Source: Flavobacteriales bacterium (GTDB lineage: Bacteria; Bacteroidota; Bacteroidia; Flavobacteriales_F; PHOS-HE28). From it: 64,000 nucleotides of DNA. The DNA is taken from NCBI GenBank assembly GCA_016712535.1, contig JADJQW010000002.1, forward strand, positions 2,108,001-2,172,000. Direction: 5' to 3'. The notes under the pieces are model-generated. The model was not told where the DNA came from. It was given only the letters and a program-made list of their open reading frames with translations, and did not search any database. Position numbers and translations under genes: made by a program. The first letter of the stretch is position 1, and every line of letters begins with the position of its first letter. Shown in pieces: positions 49,152 to 60,767 of the stretch.

Positions 49152-50333
49152 TTACTGCAGCTTCGCGAGCTTCTCCTTCATCGCGGCATATTTCACCTGA
49201 TCGTTGGTCTTGCCGTATAGCTTGATGAGCTGCTGGATGGTCTGCATATCGGTGGAGTTCAATTCGTGGGCCTTCTCGAAGAAGGGCACGGCTTTCAAGT
49301 AGATGTCGTCCGCCACCTTCTTGCACTTCATGTATTGCGCATCGTCCTTGATGGAGTTGCACTTCTCGTATTCCGATGCTGCGCGGTTATTGTACACAAC
49401 GCCCACGTTGAAGTAAGCGTCGAAGAGCTTCGGGTCGATCTCGATGGCCTTGAGGTAGGCCCCTTCGGCTTTCTTGTACCACTCGTCAACGGCAGCCAGG
49501 TCCTTGGCCTCCGCCGCAATGCCGGCTTTCTTGTCATAGAGCCCGCCCAGCACGCTCCAGAGCACCGCGTTGCTTGGATCCTTGTCCAGCGCGGCCTTCA
49601 CGCTGGCTTCAGCCTCGTCGCTGCGGTCGGCGGCCAACAGGAATTGCATCTCATCGAGCATCAGGTCCTTGTTGCCCGGGAAGCGCGCGAGGCCCTCGCG
49701 GGAGGTGGCGATGGCGCCGTTGAGGTCATCGCCCTTACGCTGAAGGCTGGCGATATAGCGGTACACCTCAGGCTTGTTGTATCCGGCAGCAATGGCCTCG
49801 CGGTAGCTGCCGATGGCGTTCGGAGCATCGCCGGCGCTCTCGTATGCCAACGCACGGTTGAAGATGGCATTGGTATCCACTTGCCCGAAGCTCTTGGCGA
49901 TCTTCTCGCTCATGCGGTAGCGCGCAACCGCACCTTGGTAATCCTTCTTCCCGAATGCATCGTTCCCCGCGTTGAGCGAGGCGCCCTGGAGCGCGGCGAG
50001 GGCTTGCGCGTTCTCGCGCTTGTAGGCGCCCTTGGCATCGAGCTCATTCGCCTTCAGGTAGCTCTCGGCAGCCTTCTCCACGGCATCGGGGAATTGGCCT
50101 TTCAGGGCCTCGTCCGTGCCCAAGGCGATGGCGCGGTAGATATCACCGCGGTAGCGCCAGGTCTTCTCGCTCAGGCCGGTCTTGGCATCCTGCGTCGCGG
50201 GTTCAATGAACTCCACGGCCTTGGCGTACTGGCCGTCCTTCATGTAGTTGAATGCATTCACCACGTTCGCGTTCTGTGCGGTTGCGCCGATGGCGAGAGC
50301 CAGGGTCACAGTGGTCAGGATGTACTGCTTCAT
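49152..50333 (-). CDS. tetratricopeptide repeat protein, exported
   Basis: A 393-residue protein with a signal peptide (MKQYILTTVTLALAIGATAQ) and at least six TPR-type helix pairs (AFNYMKDGQYAKAVEFIEPA, DAFGKKDYQGAVARYRMSEK, NRALAYESAGDAPNAIGSYR, NAVLWSVLGGLYDKKAG, AYLKAIEIDPKLFDAYFNVG). It starts 17 bases after the gyrA stop, so it is co-transcribed with gyrA, an arrangement I have seen noted in Bacteroidota genomes. A periplasmic scaffold role is probable; no partner can be named. The start is set at the signal peptide; the frame runs 57 codons upstream into gyrA. Confidence 0.9.
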   Translation of the reverse strand: MKQYILTTVTLALAIGATAQNANVVNAFNYMKDGQYAKAVEFIEPATQDAKTGLSEKTWRYRGDIYRAIALGTDEALKGQFPDAVEKAAESYLKANELDAKGAYKRENAQALAALQGASLNAGNDAFGKKDYQGAVARYRMSEKIAKSFGQVDTNAIFNRALAYESAGDAPNAIGSYREAIAAGYNKPEVYRYIASLQRKGDDLNGAIATSREGLARFPGNKDLMLDEMQFLLAADRSDEAEASVKAALDKDPSNAVLWSVLGGLYDKKAGIAAEAKDLAAVDEWYKKAEGAYLKAIEIDPKLFDAYFNVGVVYNNRAASEYEKCNSIKDDAQYMKCKKVADDIYLKAVPFFEKAHELNSTDMQTIQQLIKLYGKTNDQVKYAAMKEKLAKLQ

Positions 50334-50349
50334 CGGTCGTGTATGTGGG

Positions 50350-52947
50350 CTATTGGTCTTGGGTGTCGTCGTTGGCAACATCGGTGCCATCTGCGGCCGC
50401 ATCGTCCGCTGGAGGTCCATCCGTTGGTGTTCCAGGAGGAGCGGGCGCCTCTTCTTCGTGCAGTTCGCTGTCCACTTTGGCCACCGCTGCGATCTGATCG
50501 CCATTCCGGAGCTCGATCAAGCGCACGCCTTGCGTGGCACGGCCCAGCACGCGCATCTCGCTCAGGTCCATGCGGATGGTGATGCCATTGCGCGTGATGA
50601 TCATCAATTGATCGTCCGCGCTCACATCCTTGATGGCCACCAGGTTGCCGGTCTTCTCGGTGACCTGGATCGTCTTCACGCCCTTTCCGCCGCGCGAGAC
50701 CATGCGGTACTCGTATTCGCCGTTCTCGTCGAGGATGGCGGAGCGCTTGCCGTAGCCGTTCTCGCTCACCACCATCACTTGGCGGGTGGCCAGTTCAGCG
50801 CTGTCGATGGTGATCATGCCGATGACCTCGTTGTCCTTCGCCTCACCATCGAGGTTCATGCCGCGAACGCCGCTGGCATTCCGGCCCATGGGTCGCACAT
50901 CCTCTTCTTGGAAGTGCACCGCTCGCCCGGCCCGGCTGGCCAGGATGATGTGGCTCTTGCCCGTGGTGAGGCGCGCCTCGAGCAGCTCATCGCCTTCGCG
51001 GATGCCGACTGCGATGATGCCATTGGCGCGGGGCCGGCTGTAAGCCTCCAGTGTGGTCTTCTTGATGATGCCTTGTTTCGTGCACAGCACCACGAAGTGG
51101 TTGTTGATGTACTCCTCGCTGGTGAGGTCCTTCACGTTGAGGTAGGCCACCACTTTGTCTTCGGCCTCCAATTGAACCAGGTTCTGGATCGCACGGCCCT
51201 TGCTCTGCCGGTTGCCCTCCGGGATGTCGTAGACCCGCATCCAGTAGCATCGGCCTTTCTGCGTGAAGACCAGCAGGTAGTTGTGGTTCGTGGCCACGAA
51301 GAGGTGCTCGAGGAAATCCTCATCGCGCGTACTGCTGCCGCGCGTGCCTACGCCTCCCCTGCCCTGCGTGCGGAACTCGGTGAGCGAGGTGCGCTTGATG
51401 TATCCCAGGTGACTGATGGTGACGACCACCGCATCGTCGGCGATGAGGTCCTCCATGCGCATGTCGCCGCTGGAATGCACGATCTGGGTGCGCCGCTTGT
51501 CTCCGTACTTCTCCTTGACTTCAAGGGTCTCGTCCTTGATGATCTGCATGCGCAGGCCCTCGTCTGCCAGCACCGAATTCAAGTAGGCGATGAGCTTCAT
51601 CAGCTCCGCATGCTCATCACGGATCTTGTCACGCTCCAAGCCGGTGAGGCGCTGCAGGCGCATGTCGAGGATGGCACGGGCCTGGATCTCCGAGAGGCCG
51701 AAGCCCGCCATGAGGCCCTCACGCGCCTCGTCTGGTGTCTGGCTGGCGCGGATAAGGGCGATGACCGCATCGAGATGATCGAGCGCGATGAGCAGGCCCT
51801 CCAGGATATGCGCGCGCTCCTCGGCCTTGCGCAGGTCGAACCGGGTCCGGCGCACCACCACATCGTGCCGGTGCTCCACGAAGTTCGAGATCAGCGCCTT
51901 CAGCCCCAGCATCATGGGGCGGCCACCGACCAAGGCGATGCTGTTGATGCTGAAGCTGACCTGCAGCTCGCTGTGCTTGTACAATTGGTTGAGCACCACA
52001 GAGCTCATGGCGTCGCGCTTCACGTCGTACACCAAGCGTATGCCGTCGCGATCGCTGTAGTCGTTCACATCGCTGATGCCTTCGATGCGCTTATCGGTGA
52101 CGAGGTCGGCCACGCCTTTATGCAGCTTGTCGGCCTTGTTCACCTGGTAAGGGATCTCGGTGCACACGATGCTCTCGCGTCCGGTCTTGGGATCCTCTTC
52201 CACATGCGTCTTGCCGCGCAGGATCACCTTGCCGCGACCGGTCTCATAGGCCTCACGGATGCCGGCAGTGCCGTAGATCACGCCCCCAGTGGGGAAATCG
52301 GGGCCCTTGATGTGCTGCATCAGGCCATCGGTATCGATGTCCTTGTTGTCGATGTAGGCCACGATGCCGTCACAGACCTCGCTCAGGTTGTGCGGCGCCA
52401 TGTTGGTGGCCATGCCCACGGCGATGCCAGCCGAGCCATTCACCAGCAAACAGGGGATCTTGGTGGGCATCACGCTGGGCTCTTCCAGCGTATCGTCGAA
52501 GTTGGGCCGCATGTCCACCGTCTCCTTGTCGAGGTCGGCGAGCACTTCCTCAGCGATCTTGCGCATCCGGGCCTCGGTGTAGCGCATGGCGGCCGGGGGG
52601 TCGCCATCGATGCTGCCGAAGTTGCCCTGACCATCGACCAGGGGGTACCGAAGGCTCCATTCCTGCGCCATGCGAACCATGGCATCATACACGCTGCCGT
52701 CGCCGTGCGGATGGTACTTGCCCAGCACCTCACCCACGATACGGGCGCTCTTCTTGTATGACCGATTGCTGAGCACCCCGAGGTCCTGCATGCCGAAGAG
52801 CACCCTGCGATGCACCGGCTTCAGGCCATCACGCACATCGGGCAGTGCCCGGCTCACGATCACCGACATCGAATAATCGATGTAGGCGGTGCGCATCTCG
52901 TTCTCGATGTTGATCGGGATGATCTTCTCTCCTCCTGGCTCGCTCAT
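50350..52947 (-). CDS. gyrA: DNA gyrase subunit A
   Basis: An 865-residue type IIA topoisomerase subunit. It opens EKIIPINIENEMRTAYIDYSMSVIVSRALPDVRDGLKPVHRR. The active-site Tyr is in AAMRYTEARM at about residue 122, with HPHGDGSVYDAMVRMAQ before it (quinolone-resistance region). The C-terminal beta-pinwheel carries the GyrA box QGRGGVG near 560, which separates gyrase from topoisomerase IV, and the tail is acidic (PADDAAADGTDVANDD). The ATG at 52947 matches the family; the open frame extends 32 codons upstream. The long rightward ORF opposite is a shadow. Confidence 0.98.
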   Translation of the reverse strand: MSEPGGEKIIPINIENEMRTAYIDYSMSVIVSRALPDVRDGLKPVHRRVLFGMQDLGVLSNRSYKKSARIVGEVLGKYHPHGDGSVYDAMVRMAQEWSLRYPLVDGQGNFGSIDGDPPAAMRYTEARMRKIAEEVLADLDKETVDMRPNFDDTLEEPSVMPTKIPCLLVNGSAGIAVGMATNMAPHNLSEVCDGIVAYIDNKDIDTDGLMQHIKGPDFPTGGVIYGTAGIREAYETGRGKVILRGKTHVEEDPKTGRESIVCTEIPYQVNKADKLHKGVADLVTDKRIEGISDVNDYSDRDGIRLVYDVKRDAMSSVVLNQLYKHSELQVSFSINSIALVGGRPMMLGLKALISNFVEHRHDVVVRRTRFDLRKAEERAHILEGLLIALDHLDAVIALIRASQTPDEAREGLMAGFGLSEIQARAILDMRLQRLTGLERDKIRDEHAELMKLIAYLNSVLADEGLRMQIIKDETLEVKEKYGDKRRTQIVHSSGDMRMEDLIADDAVVVTISHLGYIKRTSLTEFRTQGRGGVGTRGSSTRDEDFLEHLFVATNHNYLLVFTQKGRCYWMRVYDIPEGNRQSKGRAIQNLVQLEAEDKVVAYLNVKDLTSEEYINNHFVVLCTKQGIIKKTTLEAYSRPRANGIIAVGIREGDELLEARLTTGKSHIILASRAGRAVHFQEEDVRPMGRNASGVRGMNLDGEAKDNEVIGMITIDSAELATRQVMVVSENGYGKRSAILDENGEYEYRMVSRGGKGVKTIQVTEKTGNLVAIKDVSADDQLMIITRNGITIRMDLSEMRVLGRATQGVRLIELRNGDQIAAVAKVDSELHEEEAPAPPGTPTDGPPADDAAADGTDVANDDTQDQ

Positions 52948-52996
52948 GATGGATGGCTGCGTAGTGGCCGTTGCCGACCCGGTTTGCCCCTTCTTT

Positions 52997-53010
52997 TTCG
53001 GGCGCCCGAA
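52997..53010. other. 14-base perfect palindrome in the gyrA leader
   Basis: TTCGGGCGCCCGAA at 52997-53010, 50 bases upstream of gyrA. On the leftward transcript the stem is followed by AAAAAG, so it is not a terminator for gyrA. It may be a protein-binding site or a leader hairpin. Confidence 0.4.
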
Positions 53011-53043
53011 GGTACCCTGCCAACAGGATCCAGCCGACCCCAC

Positions 53044-53075
53044 TTTTCCACATCACCACAGGTGAATGTGGAAAA
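53044..53075. promoter_or_regulatory. inverted pair of DnaA-box-like sequences between gyrA and clpC
   Basis: TTTTCCACA (53044-53052) and TGTGGAAAA (53067-53075) both fit the DnaA-box consensus TTWTNCACA and face each other. The inner bases CACC and GGTGA extend the symmetry to a near-perfect inverted repeat with a 1-base bulge and a 3-base loop. It lies about 97 bases before gyrA and 126 bases before clpC. A DnaA-controlled promoter or part of a DnaA-titrating site is possible; a simple hairpin is the alternative. Confidence 0.45.
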
Positions 53076-53200
53076 TTGGATTTGCCCGATCCAGGACCGC
53101 CGTTGCCCGTGGGGATAGCTTGCCCGCGCCGAAGGCCGGATTACCTTGATCAAGCCGTCGGCTACAGTCCCCGATCTACTCAACTTAGCGCCCTCAACCC

Positions 53201-55813
<2,613 letters not shown>

Positions 55814-55834
55814 ACGCATCGGGAATCCGGAATC

Positions 55835-55858
55835 GAGCGGCCCCAATTCGGGCCGCTC
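55835..55858 (+). terminator. intrinsic terminator after clpC
   Basis: GAGCGGCCC (55835-55843) and GGGCCGCTC (55850-55858) form a perfect 9-base stem with loop CAATTC, followed by GTCGTTTCGTCGTC. It begins 22 bases after the clpC stop, between convergent genes. Confidence 0.85.
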
Positions 55859-55870
55859 GTCGTTTCGTCG

Positions 55871-56552
55871 TCATGCCCAATTGATCAGCGGCCACTTGCG
55901 CCGCTGATTCACGTTCCAAATGCCGATCTGTGCGCCACGCAGGCGCTTCGCTTGGTTGTAAATACCGACCTGAATCCCGTAACCGTGAACGGTTCTATTG
56001 ATCGCGCTCACCTGAACGCCATGGAGCACCACCGCTGAGTTGCGGATGAATGAGGCTTGCAGCCCTGATGCACGAAAGGCGAAATTGACATGGCACGCAG
56101 CCTGTACCCCGCTCATCAGGTCGACTTGATTGATCGCGAATGCAGCTGATAGTCCATTCACCTGTCGTTGATACACCCCGCCCCCATTCATGCTCAAACC
56201 ATGCACGGCGCAATCGCACACGGCGCCAAGCGGAGATACGCTCATGCCGTAGATGCGCTCGCTCAGCGGATCATTGAGCCGCCGCCCCCACTCCACCGAG
56301 TCGCGAGCCGTGGCTTCACGCGGGGCCAGGAGAAGGAATAGTCCGACACCAAGGGCTTCGGCATGCACGCCAATGGTCATAACGTGACGAGGTGTCTCGC
56401 GAACCGTTCCCAGTCCCATATTCAGACCTACAGTGGTGGTGCGCTTCTGATGAAAGGTCCAAATGGGAAGGCGCACGCGCTGCTCCAGTGAATCTTGCCC
56501 GAAAGCCATGAAAAAAGCCAAGGATGACCAGCCATGTGAGGAATGCACGCAT
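55871..56552 (-). pseudogene. surface-repeat outer-membrane protein, frameshifted in a homopolymer
   Basis: Read from ATG 56552, the signal peptide MRAFLTWLVILGFF runs into a run of six A (56511-56516; TTTTTT on the coding strand). Dropping one base continues as MAFGQDSLEQRVRLPIWTF and about 200 more residues. The C-terminal half has repeats of the GLSMNGGGV, GLQASFI, GVQVSAIN, GIQVGIYN, GAQIGIWN type, as in the Bacteroidota/Leptospira LA_2272-like surface repeats predicted to form outer-membrane barrels. Without correction only a start inside the frame (56548) is available, lacking a signal peptide. A homopolymer read error or slippage are both possible. Confidence 0.6.
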
Positions 56553-56625
56553 GAGGTGCAAAGTACCTAGCATCGCGTGTTACCGATTCTCTCGGCAAGG
56601 ATGCCCGGCTATCCTCTCGCTCGAG

Positions 56626-58251
56626 CTATTGCTTCACGATGCGCGTGCCGCCCAAGGCTTGGCTAGCGCTGAGCACCGAGAGCAAGTAGGCGCCTTCGCC
56701 CCATTCAGCGGCATCGATCACGAAGCGCTCGCTCTGTATGCGGCCTGCGGCAACGAGCCTTCCGGTCACATCGCGCGCTTCCCAGAGATCAGCGGCATTC
56801 AAGGCCTCAGGCAAGGTCACCGAGAAGATGTCGATCGAGGGGTTTGGGGCCACTTCGGGTGAAGGCATGGGGCGCTCATCCACACCGATGGTCGCGCAAG
56901 GGTTATTGCTGCCATTGAGCGCGGTGACGTTGAACTCTGGCGCGAGCCAGTTCTTGAGTTCCTCAGCGGCCGGGTTCGGATTGCCCGTGCCGAAATGGTA
57001 GCTCATCTTGCCGAAGAAATCGGGAGCGGTTGGCGTATCGCAGAAGCTCGATCCGCCGGTTAGGGTACCCACAACACGCTTCGCTGAATTGAAGATGGGC
57101 GAGCCCGATGAGCCGCCTTCAGTGACCCCGTGGCCACTCGCCGTTGCCGCCCAGGTCACGCGCCAATGCGTTCCGCTCGGACCTCCCCAAGTGGTGCTCA
57201 CCGCGGTGCTGGTGAAGGAGCTGATCTTCTTGTAGTCGCCATCAGGGTGGTGGATGCAGACACCGCCTGCGGGCGCGGTGTTGGTCGCATCCCAGCCGGC
57301 ATAGTACGGGTTCACGGAAGCAGGGATGGCCGAATTGAGTTCCACCAGGGTGAAATCCGATCCGTTGTCCCCGCCATTGTCGTTGCTGTCCGCGCGGCGT
57401 GTGCAGCCCACCACATTGAAGCCCGAAACAACGCCCGATCCATCGCAGCTGGGCTGCTGGTAATTCCACCGGAACTGAAAGCTCGAGAAATTGGACGTAT
57501 TGCTATCCATGGTGCAGTGGTTGGCCGTGAGCACGTAGTTCTTGCAGTCCTGCGCGCTGTTGTTCATCAGCACACCGGTGCAGAAGCCCACTCCTGCGGG
57601 GTCAACTACGCGGATCCGCATCACCGAACGCACCTGATCCTGCCAGGTGCTCCCCTCAGGGCAGGCCACATCAACCTGGCACTCGCCGGATAAAAGGCCC
57701 TCCATGCGATAGGCGTGGGCCATGCTCCGCAGGTCGAAGGAGCCTTCCCCTCTCACTGATGCAGGCTCATGGTATTCGATCACGCAAGCATCGCCCATGA
57801 TGCGGTCGGTGCTGAGCAGCCCATCGCGGACATGCGCCGAGGTGTAGCCGCCGAACCACGTGCTGCCATCCGCTGCGAGCATATGCAGTTGCGAGCCAGC
57901 AGGCAGATTCACGCTCTCGAAGAAGAGTTCTGTAGCCAATGCCCCTGGCGACTCCACCCGAAGGCGCCAGATCCGATCCCCGCCAGGCAGTTCGGTCCAC
58001 GAGCCATGCGTATGCAACGCCGCTGCGCAATCCACGAAGCGGCCATAGAGCGGCACTTTGTTCTCGGCCTCCCGAACCGCATCGGCAGCCGCAGCGGCTC
58101 GTTGGTCGAATGGTTCCGCGAAAGCGGTCGGCACGCCCTCAAGAGCGAGGCCCATGCGCAAGCTGAGCGGAACTGCACCGGTGGTTTCCTGGGCTTTGGC
58201 CGTATGCACGATTGCGAGGAGGACAGCGTTGATTAGCAGCGGAGCGCGCAT
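56626..58251 (-). CDS. secreted trypsin-like serine protease with T9SS sorting domain
   Basis: A 541-residue exported protease. Signal peptide (LLINAVLLAIVHTAKAQ), a pro-region of about 190 residues with a jelly-roll-like WFGGYTSAHV segment, then a chymotrypsin-fold domain with catalytic His in NYVLTANHC, Asp in NGSDFTLVEL and Ser in GGSSGSPIFNSAKRVVGTLTGG. A type A sorting domain ends the protein (about 465-541; MPSPEVAPNPSIDIFSV to RIVKQ). It resembles lysyl endopeptidase-like proteases of Bacteroidota. The ATG at 58251 gives the signal peptide; the upstream 290 open codons lie opposite pbpC and are a shadow. Confidence 0.9.
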   Translation of the reverse strand: MRAPLLINAVLLAIVHTAKAQETTGAVPLSLRMGLALEGVPTAFAEPFDQRAAAAADAVREAENKVPLYGRFVDCAAALHTHGSWTELPGGDRIWRLRVESPGALATELFFESVNLPAGSQLHMLAADGSTWFGGYTSAHVRDGLLSTDRIMGDACVIEYHEPASVRGEGSFDLRSMAHAYRMEGLLSGECQVDVACPEGSTWQDQVRSVMRIRVVDPAGVGFCTGVLMNNSAQDCKNYVLTANHCTMDSNTSNFSSFQFRWNYQQPSCDGSGVVSGFNVVGCTRRADSNDNGGDNGSDFTLVELNSAIPASVNPYYAGWDATNTAPAGGVCIHHPDGDYKKISSFTSTAVSTTWGGPSGTHWRVTWAATASGHGVTEGGSSGSPIFNSAKRVVGTLTGGSSFCDTPTAPDFFGKMSYHFGTGNPNPAAEELKNWLAPEFNVTALNGSNNPCATIGVDERPMPSPEVAPNPSIDIFSVTLPEALNAADLWEARDVTGRLVAAGRIQSERFVIDAAEWGEGAYLLSVLSASQALGGTRIVKQ

Positions 58252-58342
58252 GTGTTCTGGGATGAAGAGGGCGAATGTAGGCGGACGGTTGAAGCGCGCG
58301 ATCCAACTTGCGCCCTTGCCGGGGAAGTCAACGACCAATCGA

Positions 58343-60685
58343 ATGGAGGTGAGCGCTGAACGCTTGGCCAGGCGCCTGCGATGGCCAATGGTCTTCTTGG
58401 CCTTGCTGTTCGCTTGGGCGCGTTGGTGGCCCATGGAGCCGCTCTTCGGCGCTCCTACCAGCACCTTGTTGCTCGACCGCGAGGGCGCCCTGCTTGCCGC
58501 TAGCGTGGCTGGCGATGGGCAATGGCGCATGCCGGAGCCCGACAGCATCCCACGCCGGTTCGAACGGTGCCTCACCGAATTCGAGGATCGGCGATTCCGG
58601 AAGCACTTTGGGATCCGCATTCCTTCGTTGCTGCGCGCTGCGAAACAGAACATCTCTGAAGGTCGGACCGTGAGCGGCGGCAGCACCATCACCATGCAGG
58701 TGGCTCGCATGGCGCTCGCGCGGAAGAAGCGATCGGTCTGGAACAAGATGTTGGAGATGGGCCTTGCTCTTCGATTGGAAACCCGCCTCTCCAAGGACGA
58801 GATCCTGCGGCTGCATGCCGCCAACGCGCCGTTCGGAGGGAATGTGGTGGGCCTCGAGGCTGCGTCGTGGCGCTGGTTCGGCAAGGCACCGCACGAGTTG
58901 GGCTGGGCCGAATGCGCCACACTTGCCGTTCTGCCCAACGCCCCGTCGCGCATCCATCCGGGGCGCAATCGTGATGCGCTGCGCAGGAAGCGCGACCGCC
59001 TGCTGGACCGGTTGCTGGAAGTGCGCGCGATCGATCGCATGGAATGGTCGCTGAGCAAGCAGGAGCCCCTGCCGGAATCGCCTCTGCCCCTGCCCCGATC
59101 CGCGCCGCAGTTGCTAGGCACCCTTCAGGCGAACGGCCACCGAGGGAAACGCATCCGGAGCACGATTGATCGCCAGCTGCAGGCGCGCATCACCGAACTC
59201 GCTTCACGCTATGCCCCGGTCTTGCGTGCCAACGAGGTTCACCATGCGGCGGTGCTCGTGCTCGATGTGCACTCGGGCGAAGCACTGGCCTACGTCGGCA
59301 ACCTGCCCGATGCCGAGCAGGGCGGCGAGGTTGACCTGATCCGTGCGCCACGGAGCACCGGCAGCCTGCTCAAGCCATTCCTGCATGCCGCCATGCTGCA
59401 GGCTGGCGAGCGCATGCCCGACCAGCTCGTTGCGGACCTGCCCACCAGCATCGATGGCTTCGCTCCGCGCAACTACGATGGCCGGTACACCGGCGCAGTG
59501 CCAGCATCGGCCGCGTTGGCGCGATCGCTCAACGTGCCGGCCGTTCGCGCTTTAAGGGAACATGGGGTGGAGCGCGCGCGCCGCATGCTGGTAGCCATGG
59601 GCATGCACCGCCTTGATCGCAGCGCAGACCATTATGGTTTGTCGCTGATCGTGGGTGGCGGGGAGAGCAGCTTATGGGAAATGACCGGTGCATATGCTTC
59701 CATGGCGCGCGTTCTGATGCTCTATTCCGGATCAGAGCAGTCAATCCTTGGTGCGGTGCATGGGCCCTGCGTCATTCTTGGGGACACCATTCGGAAGGCG
59801 ACTCCTTCTCCGCTAGGACCTGGCGCCACCCACCACACCTTGGAAGCCCTGCAGCAAGTGAACCGACCTGAATCGGAAAGCGGCTGGCAGCACTTCGCGG
59901 CGCAACAGCACATTGCCTGGAAAACGGGCACCAGTTTCGGTCACCGAGACGCTTGGGCTATCGGGGTGAACGATCGCTATGCCGTTGGTGTCTGGACCGG
60001 CAATGCAAGTGGCGAGGGCCGTCCGGGCCTCACCGGGACGCTCGCTGCCGCACCCTTGCTCTTCGATGTGTTCGGAGCCCTGCCGCAAGGGGATGGCTTC
60101 GAAACGCCTCACGATGCGCTTCAACTCATGGACGTGTGCTCGGAAAGCGGCTACCGCGCCAACGCCGATTGCCCGCACCTTGAGCGCAGGCAGACCTTGC
60201 ATGAGGCATTGCGCACGATACCGTGTCCGTACCATCATCGCATCCTCGTGAATGAGTCAGGAACCCAGCGTGTTCAGCCGGGCCCTGGTGCGCATAGCAT
60301 CGCGTGGTTCACGTTGCCGCCTGCCATGGAGTTCTACTACACGCAGCACCACCCCGGTTACCGTCCACTACCGCCAATGGAACCTGGCCTCATGGGCAAT
60401 ATGGGCAGCGACCGATCGATGCAGATGATCTATCCCGAAAACGGTGCTTCACTCTTCATCCCCGTTGAACTGAGCGGCGAATCCGGACGTATCGTCCTTC
60501 GCGCAGCGCACCGTTCCCCGGATGCGACGGTTCATTGGGACCTTGATGGCGACTATCGCGGCAGTACGCGCGGTGAGCATCAAATGGCCATCGCTATCGG
60601 CGATGGCGAGCATCGCCTTACCCTAACCGACGATCTTGGGGCCCGCCTTGAGACCGCGTTCCGGACTTTTTCAACCCGCCCTTGA
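58343..60685 (+). CDS. pbpC: penicillin-binding protein 1C
   Basis: A 780-residue bifunctional murein synthase. One N-terminal membrane helix (WPMVFLALLFAWARWWPM); GT51 transglycosylase domain (about 50-230; LTEFEDRRFRKHFG with the catalytic Glu, SGGSTITMQVARMAL, PNAPSRIHPGRN). The transpeptidase domain has SLLK near 340 (STGSLLKPFL), SLN near 392 (ARSLNVPAVRAL) and KTG near 526 (WKTGTSFGHRDAW). A C-terminal BiPBP_C domain (about 690-780) is the mark of PBP1C. It is divergent from the protease gene (91-base gap). The ATG at 58343 starts just before the membrane helix. Confidence 0.95.
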   Translation: MEVSAERLARRLRWPMVFLALLFAWARWWPMEPLFGAPTSTLLLDREGALLAASVAGDGQWRMPEPDSIPRRFERCLTEFEDRRFRKHFGIRIPSLLRAAKQNISEGRTVSGGSTITMQVARMALARKKRSVWNKMLEMGLALRLETRLSKDEILRLHAANAPFGGNVVGLEAASWRWFGKAPHELGWAECATLAVLPNAPSRIHPGRNRDALRRKRDRLLDRLLEVRAIDRMEWSLSKQEPLPESPLPLPRSAPQLLGTLQANGHRGKRIRSTIDRQLQARITELASRYAPVLRANEVHHAAVLVLDVHSGEALAYVGNLPDAEQGGEVDLIRAPRSTGSLLKPFLHAAMLQAGERMPDQLVADLPTSIDGFAPRNYDGRYTGAVPASAALARSLNVPAVRALREHGVERARRMLVAMGMHRLDRSADHYGLSLIVGGGESSLWEMTGAYASMARVLMLYSGSEQSILGAVHGPCVILGDTIRKATPSPLGPGATHHTLEALQQVNRPESESGWQHFAAQQHIAWKTGTSFGHRDAWAIGVNDRYAVGVWTGNASGEGRPGLTGTLAAAPLLFDVFGALPQGDGFETPHDALQLMDVCSESGYRANADCPHLERRQTLHEALRTIPCPYHHRILVNESGTQRVQPGPGAHSIAWFTLPPAMEFYYTQHHPGYRPLPPMEPGLMGNMGSDRSMQMIYPENGASLFIPVELSGESGRIVLRAAHRSPDATVHWDLDGDYRGSTRGEHQMAIAIGDGEHRLTLTDDLGARLETAFRTFSTRP

Positions 60686-60767
60686 GCGCAATGGTGCGGT
60701 CCTTGCCCACCCTGTTCAGGCAACCGCGCCATTCCTCACTGCGTTACATTGTCATCCGATCCTTTCC

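Noticed and set aside
50248..52761. 837-codon rightward ORF opposite gyrA
   Set aside because: Antisense shadow of gyrA with an AHLVVDDHAV-type composition and no domain.
58058..58342. 95-codon upstream extension of pbpC
   Set aside because: Opposite the protease N-terminus; the ATG at 58343 gives the normal cytoplasmic start before the membrane helix.
58252..59121. 290-codon N-terminal extension of the trypsin-like protease
   Set aside because: It overlaps pbpC in antisense and precedes a clear signal peptide at 58251.
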